Positions 32,843-42,800 of a DNA stretch of 64,000 bases are shown piece by piece. Within the stretch, counting starts at the first letter, position 1, and each line of letters begins with the position of its first letter. The notes beneath the pieces are model-generated. The model was given only the letters and a program-made list of their open reading frames with translations, had not been told where the DNA came from and did not search any database. The translations under genes and the position numbers were made by a program. The stretch covers positions 1,116,001 to 1,180,000 of the forward strand of contig OY723262.1 of NCBI GenBank assembly GCA_963210315.1, read 5' to 3'. This DNA comes from Rhynchopus euleeides. Lineage: Eukaryota > Euglenozoa > Diplonemea > Diplonemida > Diplonemidae.

Positions 32843-33355
32843 TCAGGTGCCCTTACTGAATGTGCAGTTGTTCGCAAACCGCGTGATGTCGCAGGTTTTC
32901 ATCACATGGTGGAAAGAATCATTGCGCGGCAGCAGGGGTTGCGACAGCCACCCAACCTCTTGCGCCTCGGTCTGCGGACAGGGGTACTTCTGCGTTGGTG
33001 TCTTGTGCACAGCAAGCAGCGACTCCTTGATTGTGGCTGCGGCCTTCCTGAGCCGTTCCTGCTCCTCGGTCTCCTCGGATTCAGAGGTATGCTCAGCCAG
33101 TTCCGACGCAAGCTTCTTCCCCATGCGCGACCCACCCAGCTGGCTCTGAATGCTTGCCAGCAGAGCCTGGTCTTTGCAAAGGAACCGCTTCGGCCGCTTC
33201 GCAATGTTGTCGCACATGGGCTTCGCTTTGTCCAGGCGGTACGGGTTGATCGAAAAAGACTCCTTCCAGTTCATGTATTGCGACTCATTCCGCACGTGCT
33301 CCTTCCAGATCTGCTCCTTCGCAACCTCGCTGATCTTTGAGTTCCTCCAGTTCAT
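32843..33355 (-). CDS. CFAP144: CFAP144 / FAM183 family ciliary protein
   Basis: The product is 170 residues in a single exon. The C-terminal half carries the family signature KYPCPQTEAQEVGW followed by a basic/aromatic stretch (the known family has KYP-x-TQTENQEIGW). The N-terminal half has the SINPYRLDKAKPMCDN segment, which corresponds to VNP-R-x-x-GKPM-x-x-DN in animal FAM183 proteins. Order and spacing agree over the full length, apart from a Glu/Ser-rich insert before the KYP box. FAM183/CFAP144 is a microtubule inner protein of ciliary doublets, so this agrees with a flagellated cell and with the axonemal dynein in the same window. Start at 33355 (MNWRNSK) fits the family's usual short N-terminus. 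Confidence 0.82.
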   Translation of the reverse strand: MNWRNSKISEVAKEQIWKEHVRNESQYMNWKESFSINPYRLDKAKPMCDNIAKRPKRFLCKDQALLASIQSQLGGSRMGKKLASELAEHTSESEETEEQERLRKAAATIKESLLAVHKTPTQKYPCPQTEAQEVGWLSQPLLPRNDSFHHVMKTCDITRFANNCTFSKGT

Positions 33356-34794
33356 ATTGAAGCAGCGGGGTTACCGACCAACGGGGAGTGACAGGCAACG
33401 CCGAAGTCGTCAGGACTGCTGCACTCTGCAGAGAGTGTGGCCAAGAGAGGTTGGGTTTCTTGGAACGCCGAGGCAGTGGTAATACTGCCAGAAGAGCAGA
33501 GTTCCAACAACGGGTGCAGGGGAGGGAGACGTGAAGGGATGCAGGGGGGAGGGGGTTGGAACCTGTGGGTGAAGCTTGAAGTGGATGATCCTCGGCAATA
33601 TGGGGGTTGGCGTCAACCCGCAGGAACACCCAAAGGGCCAAGGTGAGGAAATGCATGTGGTGGAAAGGGAACCGGGGGGGGGGGGGGGGGGCAGGGGTCG
33701 ATCCGGCACCACCTTCACCAATGACACATGTCGCAACACGTATGCTGGATCCCAGAGCCTGAGCGGCCACACAGGTGGCAGGATTTCAGGCACAGCAGAA
33801 GGAATGGGGTAATGGACCGGGACGGGTGCGTATATCAGCGTCACATCAAGCAAGCCACATATCGTGCCAACAGGTCCAAACTAGCACAGAACCACCCGGA
33901 AACGGTCCGGAGTGCAGATAAGAGCCGGAAAGCCGACTGGTATACCATTCCCTGACGGTTCTGGCCAAGGTTTGTCGAGCGATGTTGATGAAATGGCCCT
34001 GGTCTCCGTTATCCTCGACCCAGTCGAGTCCACAAGCTGAGACAGAAGAATGGATGCAGGAAGTAATCAAGGATCGGCGGACGGAATCACAGTCATGAAA
34101 TCCAAAAATTGCACGAAAGTGATTCGTCCGAAAGAGGGGGTTGTGGTGACTCTGAGCACTCCGGGCGTTGTGAAGTGATTTTCAGCCAGAACTCCGTCCC
34201 TGCACCGAATGAGGCCGGAACAAGGTCGACACCACCATCCCTCCTCACTCCCAAACCAGATAGTAACCACTGCATCCATTGTGCAACATCACGGGAAGGC
34301 AGCAAGCTGTGATGATACGATGGGGATGAATAGACGAAGACAAGATGGGCAGTATACAAGTATAGCCACCGCACGAACGACTCAAAAAAGGTCCTCAACC
34401 TCTGCCATGGAGCTTGCAAGGGGGCGACAGCGGCTGCCACCTGAAGGTGGCAGCGAAGCTCCCGCCCAGCCAGTCGCCTTTGAGCGATTGTTCCAAAGCT
34501 GGTATCAAAACAAAATGGGCAAGTGGTGGGATCCCGTTTGGAAGGGTATGGGCCAGTATGGATGGGGGTTTGTAGCTTGAGAAGATAAATTGGCGCACAA
34601 ACAACAGCCTTTATCTCAGGGACAGTGGGTGCTAATGAAAAACCGGTTTGCAAAACCGGTTTTTGCCAAAACCGGTTTTTCAAAAAAAAAACTATATGGT
34701 GTTATCGAAATAGGGGCAACTTCGCACGAACGGGGCACGAAATATCAGGGTGGGCCCTTTTTCTTCTTTTTTTTGGTGCCCCTGACGACCCCAT
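33356..34794. other. Repeat-rich spacer upstream of CFAP144
   Basis: No supported gene. Contains a G-run at 33667-33681 and three AACCGGTTT-type units at 34640-34682. The segment 34726-34751 (cacgaacggggcacgaaat) recurs with one change near 36833-36858. This looks like decayed mobile DNA. Confidence 0.5.
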
Positions 34795-34868
34795 ATTGCG
34801 TAGTTTGTGCGTAGTGAAAAGGGGGGGGGGGGGTCTCATTTTTTGATTTACTCAGCCATTCTCTGTCT

Positions 34869-35120
34869 CTATGCCGGGACCCCAAACTCAAGGAGTTCTT
34901 GCTGTTCCGGGGTCAGTGAGGGTGCAGGCGCTTCAGGTGCTGCAGGTGCTGCAGGTTCTTCAGGTGCTGCAGCGCTGGCAGCCTTCGGTGCGGGTTTCGA
35001 CGCAGTCTTTGCAGGTCTCTTTGGGGGTGCCCTTTGGCGCGGTGCCTGCTTCAGCTCGTCGGGTGGAAGCATCAACGCATCATTAAGCGGTGCCTGCTTC
35101 AGCTCCTCCGGGTGGAAGCG
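34869..35120 (-). pseudogene. Ala/Pro/Lys-rich open frame inside the candidate element
   Basis: The frame is open from 35120 to TAG at 34869 with no ATG at its beginning. It reads a partly duplicated EELKQAP / DELKQAP segment, then a Lys/Arg/Pro/Ala tail like that of nucleic-acid-binding basic tails, ending QELLEFGVPA. A 48-bp tandem duplication interrupts its start and has probably shifted the frame relative to the ORF upstream at 35156-35473. Codon composition looks coding-like. I do not recognise it. Confidence 0.35.
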
Positions 35121-35135
35121 TCAACGCATCATTAA
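35039..35135. repeat. 48/49-bp tandem duplication
   Basis: Copies 35039-35086 and 35087-35135 begin gcggtgcctgcttcagctc and end cattaa, with three or four differences. The duplication sits within the minus-strand Ala/Pro-rich frame. Confidence 0.9.
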
Positions 35136-35155
35136 GGAAGAAGGAAGCACAGTTG

Positions 35156-35473
35156 CTACGCTTTTTTGCAGCTGCAGGAAACGACACCATACCCAACAAC
35201 AATCCCCAGACCGTCGAGGGAGAGTGGGCGCCTGGATCCCGTGACACAGATCTCTAGTGCCGTTGTGATCCCCTCGGATAACGTCTCCTGGACGTTGTCA
35301 GCGGAGGTTGCCTGTGTGGCGGTGACCTCCGTATACCCCGCGGGATCCAGTGCCAGTAGCGCCTTCTTCAGCTTTTCGTCGACCCCTCGGCCGACGCTCT
35401 CCTTGATGTCAAGGGCCACCTTCAGGGTGGCACCTCGCAGCGCCCTGAAGGCTGTGATCGTATCATCATTCAC
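35156..35473 (-). CDS. Small hypothetical protein, 105 residues
   Basis: The frame has high third-position GC like the host genes and a helical-looking sequence with a VDEKLKKALLALDPAG segment. It ends in a Cys-rich VSCSCKKA before TAG. A GTATGG hexamer at 35193-35188 matches the local donor consensus, so the true gene may be spliced there, but I could not find an acceptor that opens the downstream Ala/Pro frame. No family recognised. It may be a mobile-element protein, because 26-bp direct repeats flank the region. Confidence 0.35.
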   Translation of the reverse strand: MNDDTITAFRALRGATLKVALDIKESVGRGVDEKLKKALLALDPAGYTEVTATQATSADNVQETLSEGITTALEICVTGSRRPLSLDGLGIVVGYGVVSCSCKKA

Positions 35474-35972
35474 AATCTCGAGGGTGTTCTACGCGGCTCC
35501 TGGAACTCACTTCCTTCTCAGGTGTTTCTGGGCATGGGGCAACCTTGCCCAGGTGTTTCTGGAGTCCCGCCCCACATGTCGTGCGTTCTTTCGTACGGTG
35601 TATAGTGAGTTCTGGCAATAATTTTTTGCTCGGTCAGCGCAGTGCCTCCAGTCCTGTCTCAGTAGCCACACAGAAAGGGGGACCAAAAAAACTGGGGGGG
35701 GACCAAAAAGCGAGACCCCCCCCCCAGATTGCGTAGTTTGTGCGTAGTGAAAAAGGGGTAAATCAGGGGCACCATAAATTTTTTTCTTTTTTTTTCTTGG
35801 TGGGATTTTTCACGTATTGCCTGTGGTTTTCATGAACCACCCAAATTTCGCGTGAATTTTGTGCATGTATAGGCCCGGATAGACCCGGACAGGCATGTAT
35901 TGTCCCGTTCTGGCCTGTTTAGGTCGGCTGGAGGACGTTAAAGGAGTGCCGTCTCGCTGAGGGTTTCTCTTT

Positions 35973-35992
35973 GGTGTTGGTGGGCCAACACC
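35973..35992. other. Perfect 8-bp stem, 4-nt loop hairpin
   Basis: ggtgttgg and ccaacacc flank tggg. It sits about 150 bp upstream of the plus-strand ORF at 36144. Confidence 0.8.
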
Positions 35993-36143
35993 AGGAGAGG
36001 GTTCCGATATATGATCTACGTCAAACAGGTGGGGAGAGCAACCTTGGCAGGCAGGGGGACTCAAACTCCCCCAGTGTGCGCAAGAGAACACGATGCCGAC
36101 CGTTCCCCGCCCCACCCGCATATAGAAGGATCTGCCCGTGGGC

Positions 36144-36473
36144 ATGACTGCACAGCTTGTGCAGACGACCCTCACAGAGGAGGGCTACCTCCCGTCCACT
36201 CCGGGATACCGGTTGCTGAAGCGGAACGACCTCTGGACGACAGAGTTTAAGGAGGTGGGTGAGGAGGTGCTCCCGTTCCTGCGGGAGAGCGACGTGGTGC
36301 TGGTGCAGTGCACCGAGCTGCCGAGCCCGTGGTCGCGGAAGGAGCTACGCCATAGGGTGTGCTCCCTGATCCGCAACGGGAGGCCGTGCTGCAACATACC
36401 GGCTGCTCTCCAGGACCTGTTCATGGTCCTGGACCACCAAGTTCTACCCCGGCCAGTGCGCGGTTTCTTGTAG
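36144..36473 (+). CDS. Small plus-strand hypothetical protein, 109 residues
   Basis: ATG at 36144 follows a pyrimidine-rich stretch (cgttccccgccccaccc) and an AG 20 nt upstream, the same layout as the host genes but on the opposite strand. Third-position GC is high and the sequence looks globular: GYRLLKRNDLWTTEF, ESDVVLVQCTELPSPWSR and a Cys-containing C-terminal helix. The stop is TAG at 36471-36473. No family recognised. It is the only plus-strand frame with a gene-like start context in a window otherwise transcribed from the minus strand. It lies in repeat-rich DNA with a CCHC knuckle fragment 0.6 kb downstream, so a mobile-element origin is plausible. Confidence 0.45.
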   Translation: MTAQLVQTTLTEEGYLPSTPGYRLLKRNDLWTTEFKEVGEEVLPFLRESDVVLVQCTELPSPWSRKELRHRVCSLIRNGRPCCNIPAALQDLFMVLDHQVLPRPVRGFL

Positions 36474-36962
36474 TTGGTTATGTTGTTGTTCGTGGAGCAC
36501 ATATCATCGTGCGAAGAGCCCGTTGGAAAAGTATGGGAGAAACCTGCTGCGCCCCCCACAGTACGACAGGATGCGCGCAGGCACCGGGCCCGAAACCTGA
36601 ATGTTGAGTCACCCGCCCCCGCCCCCGCCCCAGCTTCCCCGCCCACCTGATCTTCTCAAGTTACCCCTGGTGGTCCACCCACGGGCAAAATCATGCGAAT
36701 CTGGAGAGTAGTTGTCCGTATCCAGCCCGGCATTGAGTGTTCTGGGGTGCGTTCTGCGCCACTGCGTGGCAACGAGCTCCTGGAACGGGGAAAACGGGGG
36801 CCGCAAAAAACGGGGCCCAAACGGGTTTTTGGGCACGAACAGGGCACGAAATATCAGGGGGTCGATAACACCACTATAAAAATTTTCGGGAAAATTCCAC
36901 TTTTTTCCCGACTATGCCCACCCTGCATAGAGGGTACACAGGTCACCTGGACACCAATAATG

Positions 36963-37169
36963 GCCCCACTACGAACCGCGATTGACCCAAAGAGTCCAAG
37001 AACGCGAAGGAGAAGGCCAGATGTTCGCTACCGTGGCCTCCGGCGGCTGGGGGGCTCCGCCCCCCAGACCCCCCGCTGTGCTGTGTGCCTGTCGAGTGGA
37101 CATATGTACCGTTGGTGCACCATGGCAAGTGGGAAACGGCACAACACCAGGAGTACGACATGGTCGTGA
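36963..37169 (+). pseudogene. Gag-like CCHC zinc-knuckle fragment
   Basis: A plus-strand frame runs through an Arg-rich segment into CAVCLSSGHMYRWC at 37077-37118. That is an exact C-x2-C-x4-H-x4-C zinc knuckle with the usual Gly before His, then a basic tail to a stop. Such knuckles after Arg-rich stretches are typical of retroelement gag/ORF1 proteins, though host RNA-binding proteins also carry them. No start or complete protein is present. Confidence 0.45.
37047..37067. other. Perfect 9-bp GC hairpin with 3-nt loop
   Basis: ctggggggc, loop tcc, gccccccag. It lies within the CCHC-fragment region. Confidence 0.85.
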
Positions 37170-37671
37170 GTGAAGACGGGGTACGTGCAGACTACCCCAC
37201 CCCTGCACACAAGTCTGTACGACTTCCTCGTTGTCCACTGGCGATCGACATTGCCTCGCCCGGCGCTGTTGGAGCACGAAGTCCGGGGATTCTCCTTCAG
37301 CCCCCCTGTCCAGCAGTGGTCTCTCAAGGGCTTGGCGTGCACCTTCTGGCACTCCTGACGTTGCCCTACAGTTCCTGAGACAGATCCATGGCTGGAGGCA
37401 CGGCCGGATGGTGTTCGAGCAAAGGACACCTGCTCTCCCACAGCACCTCACACATCTCCAACAGGGTGTATGTGGGCAGGTGCCCCGCTCACCCCATACA
37501 CGGACAGGAAACGCCAAAACGGCGCCAAAAAACGGAAAACGGGAAAACCGGCAAAAACCGGCTTTTTTGCAGAATTTGGAAACTCACCCACTATCCCTGC
37601 TTTATCTTCTTGAACCACAAAAACTAGAGACCGCGAGAACCCATCGCGACGTTTGAATCCGGTGGAAACAT

Positions 37672-37901
37672 TTATTCGGAACCGGAGTCACATGATGGTG
37701 TGTTGCGTGTCCACAAAGCATACTCACCCCAGGCGACCAGCACAAACCCCGCAAGAAAGACAAATGCAGAGAGGATGAGGCTGTGCAAAACAGGGGCAAT
37801 CTGAGCACCCGTTTCACCTCCACCTCTTCTGTTGACACAGTTCTATTGGGTTGCACTGTAGTGTCGCCGGGAGGAATGCGGGAAAAAATACGGGGAAGCA
37901 T
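37672..37901 (-). pseudogene. Frameshifted small tail-anchored membrane ORF (Sec61-beta-like?)
   Basis: A strong acceptor-like tract (tttttccttcactttcgacag) lies 2 nt before ATG at 37901. That frame reads MLPRIFSRIPPGDTTVQ and on to VKRVL. From 37800 a different frame reads IAPVLHSLILSAFVFLAGFV and then LVAWGEY, a transmembrane anchor, ending TAA at 37674-37672 inside AATAAA. Joining them needs a one- or two-base shift or an unseen intron. Sec61-beta has a basic disordered N-terminus, then a P-V-containing single C-terminal anchor ending W-G-K-Y. The similarity here is suggestive only. It could be a pseudogene, a sequencing error or an unrelated small protein. Confidence 0.35.
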
Positions 37902-38216
37902 GACTGTCGAAAGTGAAGGAAAAACAAGTCACCCGACCCCCCTCCGGACACTGCGCATCCTTTCTGTCGCAACACCAAGCGTGATGCACAGGAAAAACTG
38001 TCTGTGCACACTGTGCACACGTGTGTGAGGTGGTTGCGGGATATGGAATCCTCACCTCAGGCAGCGGTGTGCTGCAGCTGGGCAAAGGGTCAGCACATAG
38101 GGGGGAGGGCAGTGGCGGGCAGAAAAGCAAGGCATAATGCCAACCCTAGTCCCTCCCCAGTGGGTCCTCACATGACGCAGCAGCCCCATCGGGACAGCAC
38201 GACGGCGACAGGAAGA

Positions 38217-39749
38217 TCACACTGTGCCAGTCATCTCTGCCGGCTCTGTGACAAACCCGTCTGCCCTGTTCTTCTCCCCTCCCTGATTGAGGCTGCGGCA
38301 TAGCAACACACCTGCAGCCACCAGCAGCACCACGCCGACAATGCTGCCCACTACGATGCCGGCAATTGCACCATCGGACAGCCCGCTGTCCCCGCCCTCC
38401 TCTTCGCGAAGCGGAGACGGCGCAGGTGTGGAAGCGCTGCCAGGGGCAGGCGTGGCTGTGCCAGGTGAGCCAGGCGAGGCAGACTCAGGGGCGCCAGGCG
38501 GGAGGGTGCCTGCGTCTGGCGATGCCGTGGTGCCCGGCGGGACGCACCGCCACACAATCTGCACCTCTGCGTTGGCAAGGTTCGGAGTCCGCGGGGTCAT
38601 GCGGACCAGGGCGAACCGACCCTCCACCACCAATCCGCTCATACTGCCGTTGACCTTCCGCACCCCGTCCCACAGGATGCGTGGGCTGTCGAAGGTGTCA
38701 GGCTGCAGCACCTGCATGTCGTTTGACCTGGAACCACGGTTGTACCACGGCAGCGACACAGCAGTCCACTGCCCCGCGTCGCACTGAACGATGAAGCACT
38801 TCACCCCACCCAGCCCTGCTTGGGGCATCGCCTGCAGCTCGTCACCGCTCTGCGCGGCGTAAACCTGGCTGTCGCACTCCGGCAGGTACAGCTGGGTGTG
38901 GCTCTCCGGATCGCTGACCTCCAGCGGGAGGCACCGCGCCTCCATTTGCAACCCCTTCGAGGAGTCCTGCACGGCGAAGGCCTGGACCTGCAGCACCACA
39001 GCCATGTCGCCGCTGTAAGATGCAGCCCACGCCCGCGGGACGCGGGACTGGATGTAGCGATCGACCTCTGTGGCGTCTCTTTCAGTCGAGTTGGTCACGG
39101 ACACGCTCATGTAGAGGCCTACCAGGCTCCACTCGTTGATGACCAACCCGGTGCGGTAGCCCGGCCCGCAGGGCTCGACGATGAAGCAGTGCAGCCCCTT
39201 CAAGAAACCCCACGCTTCTGTGCCACCATGCACCGCCTGTGACGCGTCGCACTTCCGAGGCACATCGTAGTCAGGCACGCTGGGCAATGTGAGGGGCTCG
39301 GGGTCCGCCCCGCAGCGCCACGATGCTGCGAATCCAGGCCAGCGCAGCGTTTCGTAGCTTGAGTGCAGGAACAGCACAGCGCCTGTGGGGTACTGCCTCG
39401 TCACAGCTGTCAGGGTTTCTTGTCCTGGGGACAGCGGACCCGTCCCGACGAAGGGTTCCAGGACACCCCCTGACATGTCTGTCACACTCAGGGATGCGTT
39501 TGCCGGCAAGCCGTTTCTCTCGAAGCTCCTCCCAATCAGAAAGGACTCGAATCTGATGTGCAACGTCTGCCCTGCCTCGCAGTTGATGACCCAACATGTC
39601 TTGCCCGCACCGTATCCGCGTGCAGGGAGGTGTGAGATGCGCCCGCTCTGCTCAGCCCCCTGGTCACGCGTGTCGTCTCCGCAGAAATCAGGGACACCAG
39701 ACGCCAGTCCTGCGAGACCCAGCAGGCAGGCCGTCAGCAGTGCACGCAT
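38217..39749 (-). CDS. Type I membrane protein with three CUB-like domains
   Basis: The product is 510 residues. Signal peptide MRALLTACLLGLAGLASG is followed by three repeats of about 120 residues, each starting with a CxD-type segment and ending in a W/E-x-R-C strand (near residues 23-146, 164-275, 295-405). Each has the pattern CWVINC / CFIVEPC / CFIVQCDAGQ followed by alternating hydrophobic strands, as in CUB-type beta-sandwich domains. A Pro/Ala/Ser/Thr-rich stalk precedes a membrane segment (GIVVGSIVGVVLLVAAGVLL, about 461-484) and a 26-residue tail. Likely a surface receptor or adhesin. The CUB assignment is by pattern, not by strong motif. Start at 39749 follows an AG 29 nt upstream. 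Confidence 0.85.
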   Translation of the reverse strand: MRALLTACLLGLAGLASGVPDFCGDDTRDQGAEQSGRISHLPARGYGAGKTCWVINCEAGQTLHIRFESFLIGRSFERNGLPANASLSVTDMSGGVLEPFVGTGPLSPGQETLTAVTRQYPTGAVLFLHSSYETLRWPGFAASWRCGADPEPLTLPSVPDYDVPRKCDASQAVHGGTEAWGFLKGLHCFIVEPCGPGYRTGLVINEWSLVGLYMSVSVTNSTERDATEVDRYIQSRVPRAWAASYSGDMAVVLQVQAFAVQDSSKGLQMEARCLPLEVSDPESHTQLYLPECDSQVYAAQSGDELQAMPQAGLGGVKCFIVQCDAGQWTAVSLPWYNRGSRSNDMQVLQPDTFDSPRILWDGVRKVNGSMSGLVVEGRFALVRMTPRTPNLANAEVQIVWRCVPPGTTASPDAGTLPPGAPESASPGSPGTATPAPGSASTPAPSPLREEEGGDSGLSDGAIAGIVVGSIVGVVLLVAAGVLLCRSLNQGGEKNRADGFVTEPAEMTGTV

Positions 39750-39778
39750 TGTGTATGTGTGTTGCGGGTATCGGGAAT

Positions 39779-39800
39779 CTGTCGGGTGGGTGTGCCTTGT
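39779..39800 (-). promoter_or_regulatory. Putative trans-splice acceptor, CUB-like gene
   Basis: A minus-strand CACACCCACCCGACAG-type tract ends at 39779, 29 nt before the ATG at 39749. Confidence 0.4.
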
Positions 39801-42800
39801 TCAGCCCCTCCTTGCAATTGCCACGCAAAGTGCGCAATGGCGGGGGAAGGGTGGAGGACTGTCACCAATACCGACATGCAGTGCCGAATCCGTTAGCTGT
39901 AGCAGACCCTCCCCAGAGGTTCTTGACATCACCCCCACCCCCCCACCCCCAACTGGCGCTTCACCCTGCAATCAGCCCCCCCCTTGATACTTGAATAATT
40001 CCACACGCGTTGTTTTAAAAATAACCCACTCCAACCCACCCACCAACCACAGCTGCTTCCAAGAAGCAGATGAGTTGCCTGCATTGGTACACTGCCCCTC
40101 CCACCCACCCCCTCCTGCTCCTTCCCCCACACTCGACGTTGCCTGCCCTGGCGTCAGTCCGACCTCCCGTCAACGAGGATTGAGATGTATCCTTCTCTGA
40201 TGCACATAGACACGTGAATCTTCAAGGAATTCATCTATTCTTTTGCCGTAATCCTCCCCAGCAGGGTACTGTCTCGGGTTGCACTGTCCAACGGTGGCGG
40301 TGCCCATGTTTTTCCGCAGCAGAGTATGGAAGGTGAACAGGAGGAGTCTATCACGCATCGCGGGACTGCCGACCCGGGTGAATATATAAGTGGTTGCAGT
40401 CTTGCAGAAGGCACCCGTTCACCCTGCTGCAACACAGCAACAGCGACCCCGACGGATCTGCGCCGCATCTAAATGGGTACAAAAGCTTTGCCTGTGGCAG
40501 ACCGACACAGTTTGACGCAGGTTTCCCGGCTGCCTGGCAGGGAGGGATGGGCTCGATGTTGGGGGTCAGGGGGGTGGAGTGAACAGTATCGAGCAGCGCG
40601 TTGGGTGCGGTATGTAACTTGTGACGTCGTACAGCCACCACACCCCCCGCCGACACGTACACACAGTAGGATTGGTCAGGGAATAACACCACAGGCTTTA
40701 CGAAAAGAATCCACGAAGTACCAACAGGACCTGAAAATTGGAAAGGAAAAGAGAGTGGGGTGGGAACACAGGCATATAGCTTCGGGGGGTTGTGAACGAT
40801 TTTCTGGCTTCCAAACCAGTGGGGCATGCGTGTTGCTGGTTTAGCCAGATTAAATATCGAGACATTGGTTGATGGCTGCCCGCAAAAGCCAGGCCTGCAC
40901 CCACCATCTGCGAGCCCGGACACGACACGGCTGCACAACCCCGCTGCTGAGGCAGAGAAGGCTCCGAACCAGCAATACCGGCAAAAGGGGGCCTTCGCCC
41001 GTGCCAACAGACCATATCGTCAGCATGGCTTACAAATTGCGATTAAATCTCATATTCCGACACTCTGGTGCAATCAACATCAGAAAGTTCCTTTTCAAGA
41101 TACGCCCCACCCCCCAAGAAGACAAAACAGAGAAGGGGGTGAGATATGTTCATGGGGAGAAACGTTCGCCACTGGCACGCTGACACCTCTTGCGCAACGA
41201 TGTTGGATGCCAAAGACATCAAGCACTCTGCGCCATATGGGCAGTGGCAATCGGGAGATACCACGTACTTTTTTCACATGCGACGTCACGCGCCAGTTCG
41301 CTATCAGGTCCTCCCGCTGCAGTGTGAGTTATGGAGCCAAGAGCATGACATGTGCAGGTCGGGCAACACCGCACCACCTACCCTTTTTTCTCGCATATAT
41401 TTCGTTCGTGATATCGCTACTGTACGCATGAAGACACTCGAAGAAGCTGCACGTTACCTCGAACCAATCAGACCTTGTTGATGGCAACGTAAGCGAACAA
41501 TTCAACTGCAGCGACCTGCAGTGGCCAGTCTTTGCATTCTTGGCTGGCAGTAGCATGCCACCACAGTCGGTGCACAGGACTCCTGGGATGTGAATAGCTC
41601 GGCCGTCAAGGGGAACGATGGTAATCTTTTACGATCGGCGCCTTCAGCTGGCGAGCTGCTTTAGGCTGAGCTCTCCCACCCAGAGACCCGCCTCCCTCCG
41701 CCCCCTGCAACGTGCGGCAGTGCACTGTGTAGCGGTGCACCACCAACACCCCAGCTTCAATCCGCAGGCTGCACGCGAGAAAAATACATAACCCTCTCCG
41801 GTGTGAAGAGGGGCGAATGGACAAATTAATACACACGGGATCTTTCTGTGTGGTGCTGCGAAAAGGAGGGGTGGCGGGAGCAGGGCATTCTGTTCTCGAT
41901 TTGCAGAAAAGCCATGCCAATACGTTTGCATTGATGAATATACGCGCAGGAAGGGCTCCACACGATTTTTTTTGAAAGCCTTTGCACCGTGATCCTGACA
42001 GTCTCCCTCAAGAGGTGTGCCGGTTTCAGGCTCTGCCGTTCCCGGAGTTGGGCGAATTAACTCGTCTGGGTGTGGGGGGGTGAGGGCATGAGTTAGCACG
42101 AGACGACACTTTCGACACACGCTCCTGAGGGCTGACAGTATGCCGTTGTGACGTTGAGTCAACAGGGCTCCGAGCCACCCGCCCTCAGGCTGGACGGGGG
42201 AGGGGGTGGTGAAAGATCGATAAACTTGTTCTGGAGGCAGCTGTTGCGTTGAGGCCAGTGCTGACCCTTGGGTGGGAAGCGATGGGCCTGGGGCAGTCTC
42301 TGTGTTTCGGCCCACCCTGGCATCTCCTGCGTGCCCGTGGGGGTCGCTGCCGTGACGCACAAATATAAGCTCCCTTTTTTGCAACTATTTGCTATTGCGT
42401 CCAAGGGAGAGTCGGGGGATGAACCGGTGAATGGACGCATGCACACAAAATATCATTGAAGGGGCTTCGGATAATACATAAGACAAAAAATGTTGTGCTG
42501 TGTGGGTAGGGGGAGGGGGGCGGGGGGGGGGGGGGGGGATGTCGAAGATGTGATTGGAGCAGAGGTGTCACGTCGACCTTCGCCTTCACTCAAAAAAATG
42601 CAGCAGCGCCCTTCAGAGAGAGAGGGCAAGTCATATCGGTTGGATTAGATGCAAAGAACCTCCCACAAAAAAAAATAGCGCAACCCCGTGGGAAATGCTG
42701 CCGTATTTACACTTGATGCAGAGTGGGAGGGGGGTGGGGTGGCAGGAGTGGTTCATAGTAATATTATAAGATCCCTGGGATCCCCATATCGGTGGTGGAA

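Larger units (their letters stand above)
34795..35753. mobile_element. Candidate inserted segment bounded by 26-bp direct repeats
   Basis: The 26-bp sequence starting attgcgtagtttg occurs at 34795-34820 and 35728-35753 in the same orientation, each followed by a G-run. About 907 bp lie between them and include two coding-like minus-strand frames. The layout resembles the dynein-intron insertion. Just outside, ggtgcccctga (34775-34785) and its reverse complement (35763-35773) lie next to T-runs. The element type is unknown. Confidence 0.45.
36474..37671. other. Retroelement-like debris
   Basis: Apart from the CCHC fragment and a strong hairpin, this stretch has only short broken frames. The AAACGGG/AACCGG-type motifs near 36785-36835 and 37520-37565 resemble those near 34640-34682. 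Confidence 0.4.

Noticed and set aside
41990..42384. Minus-strand frame reading LIFVRHGSD, like a histidine-phosphatase start
   Set aside because: No ATG, and apart from RHG and a loose PxQG segment nothing else of the family follows. Probably chance.
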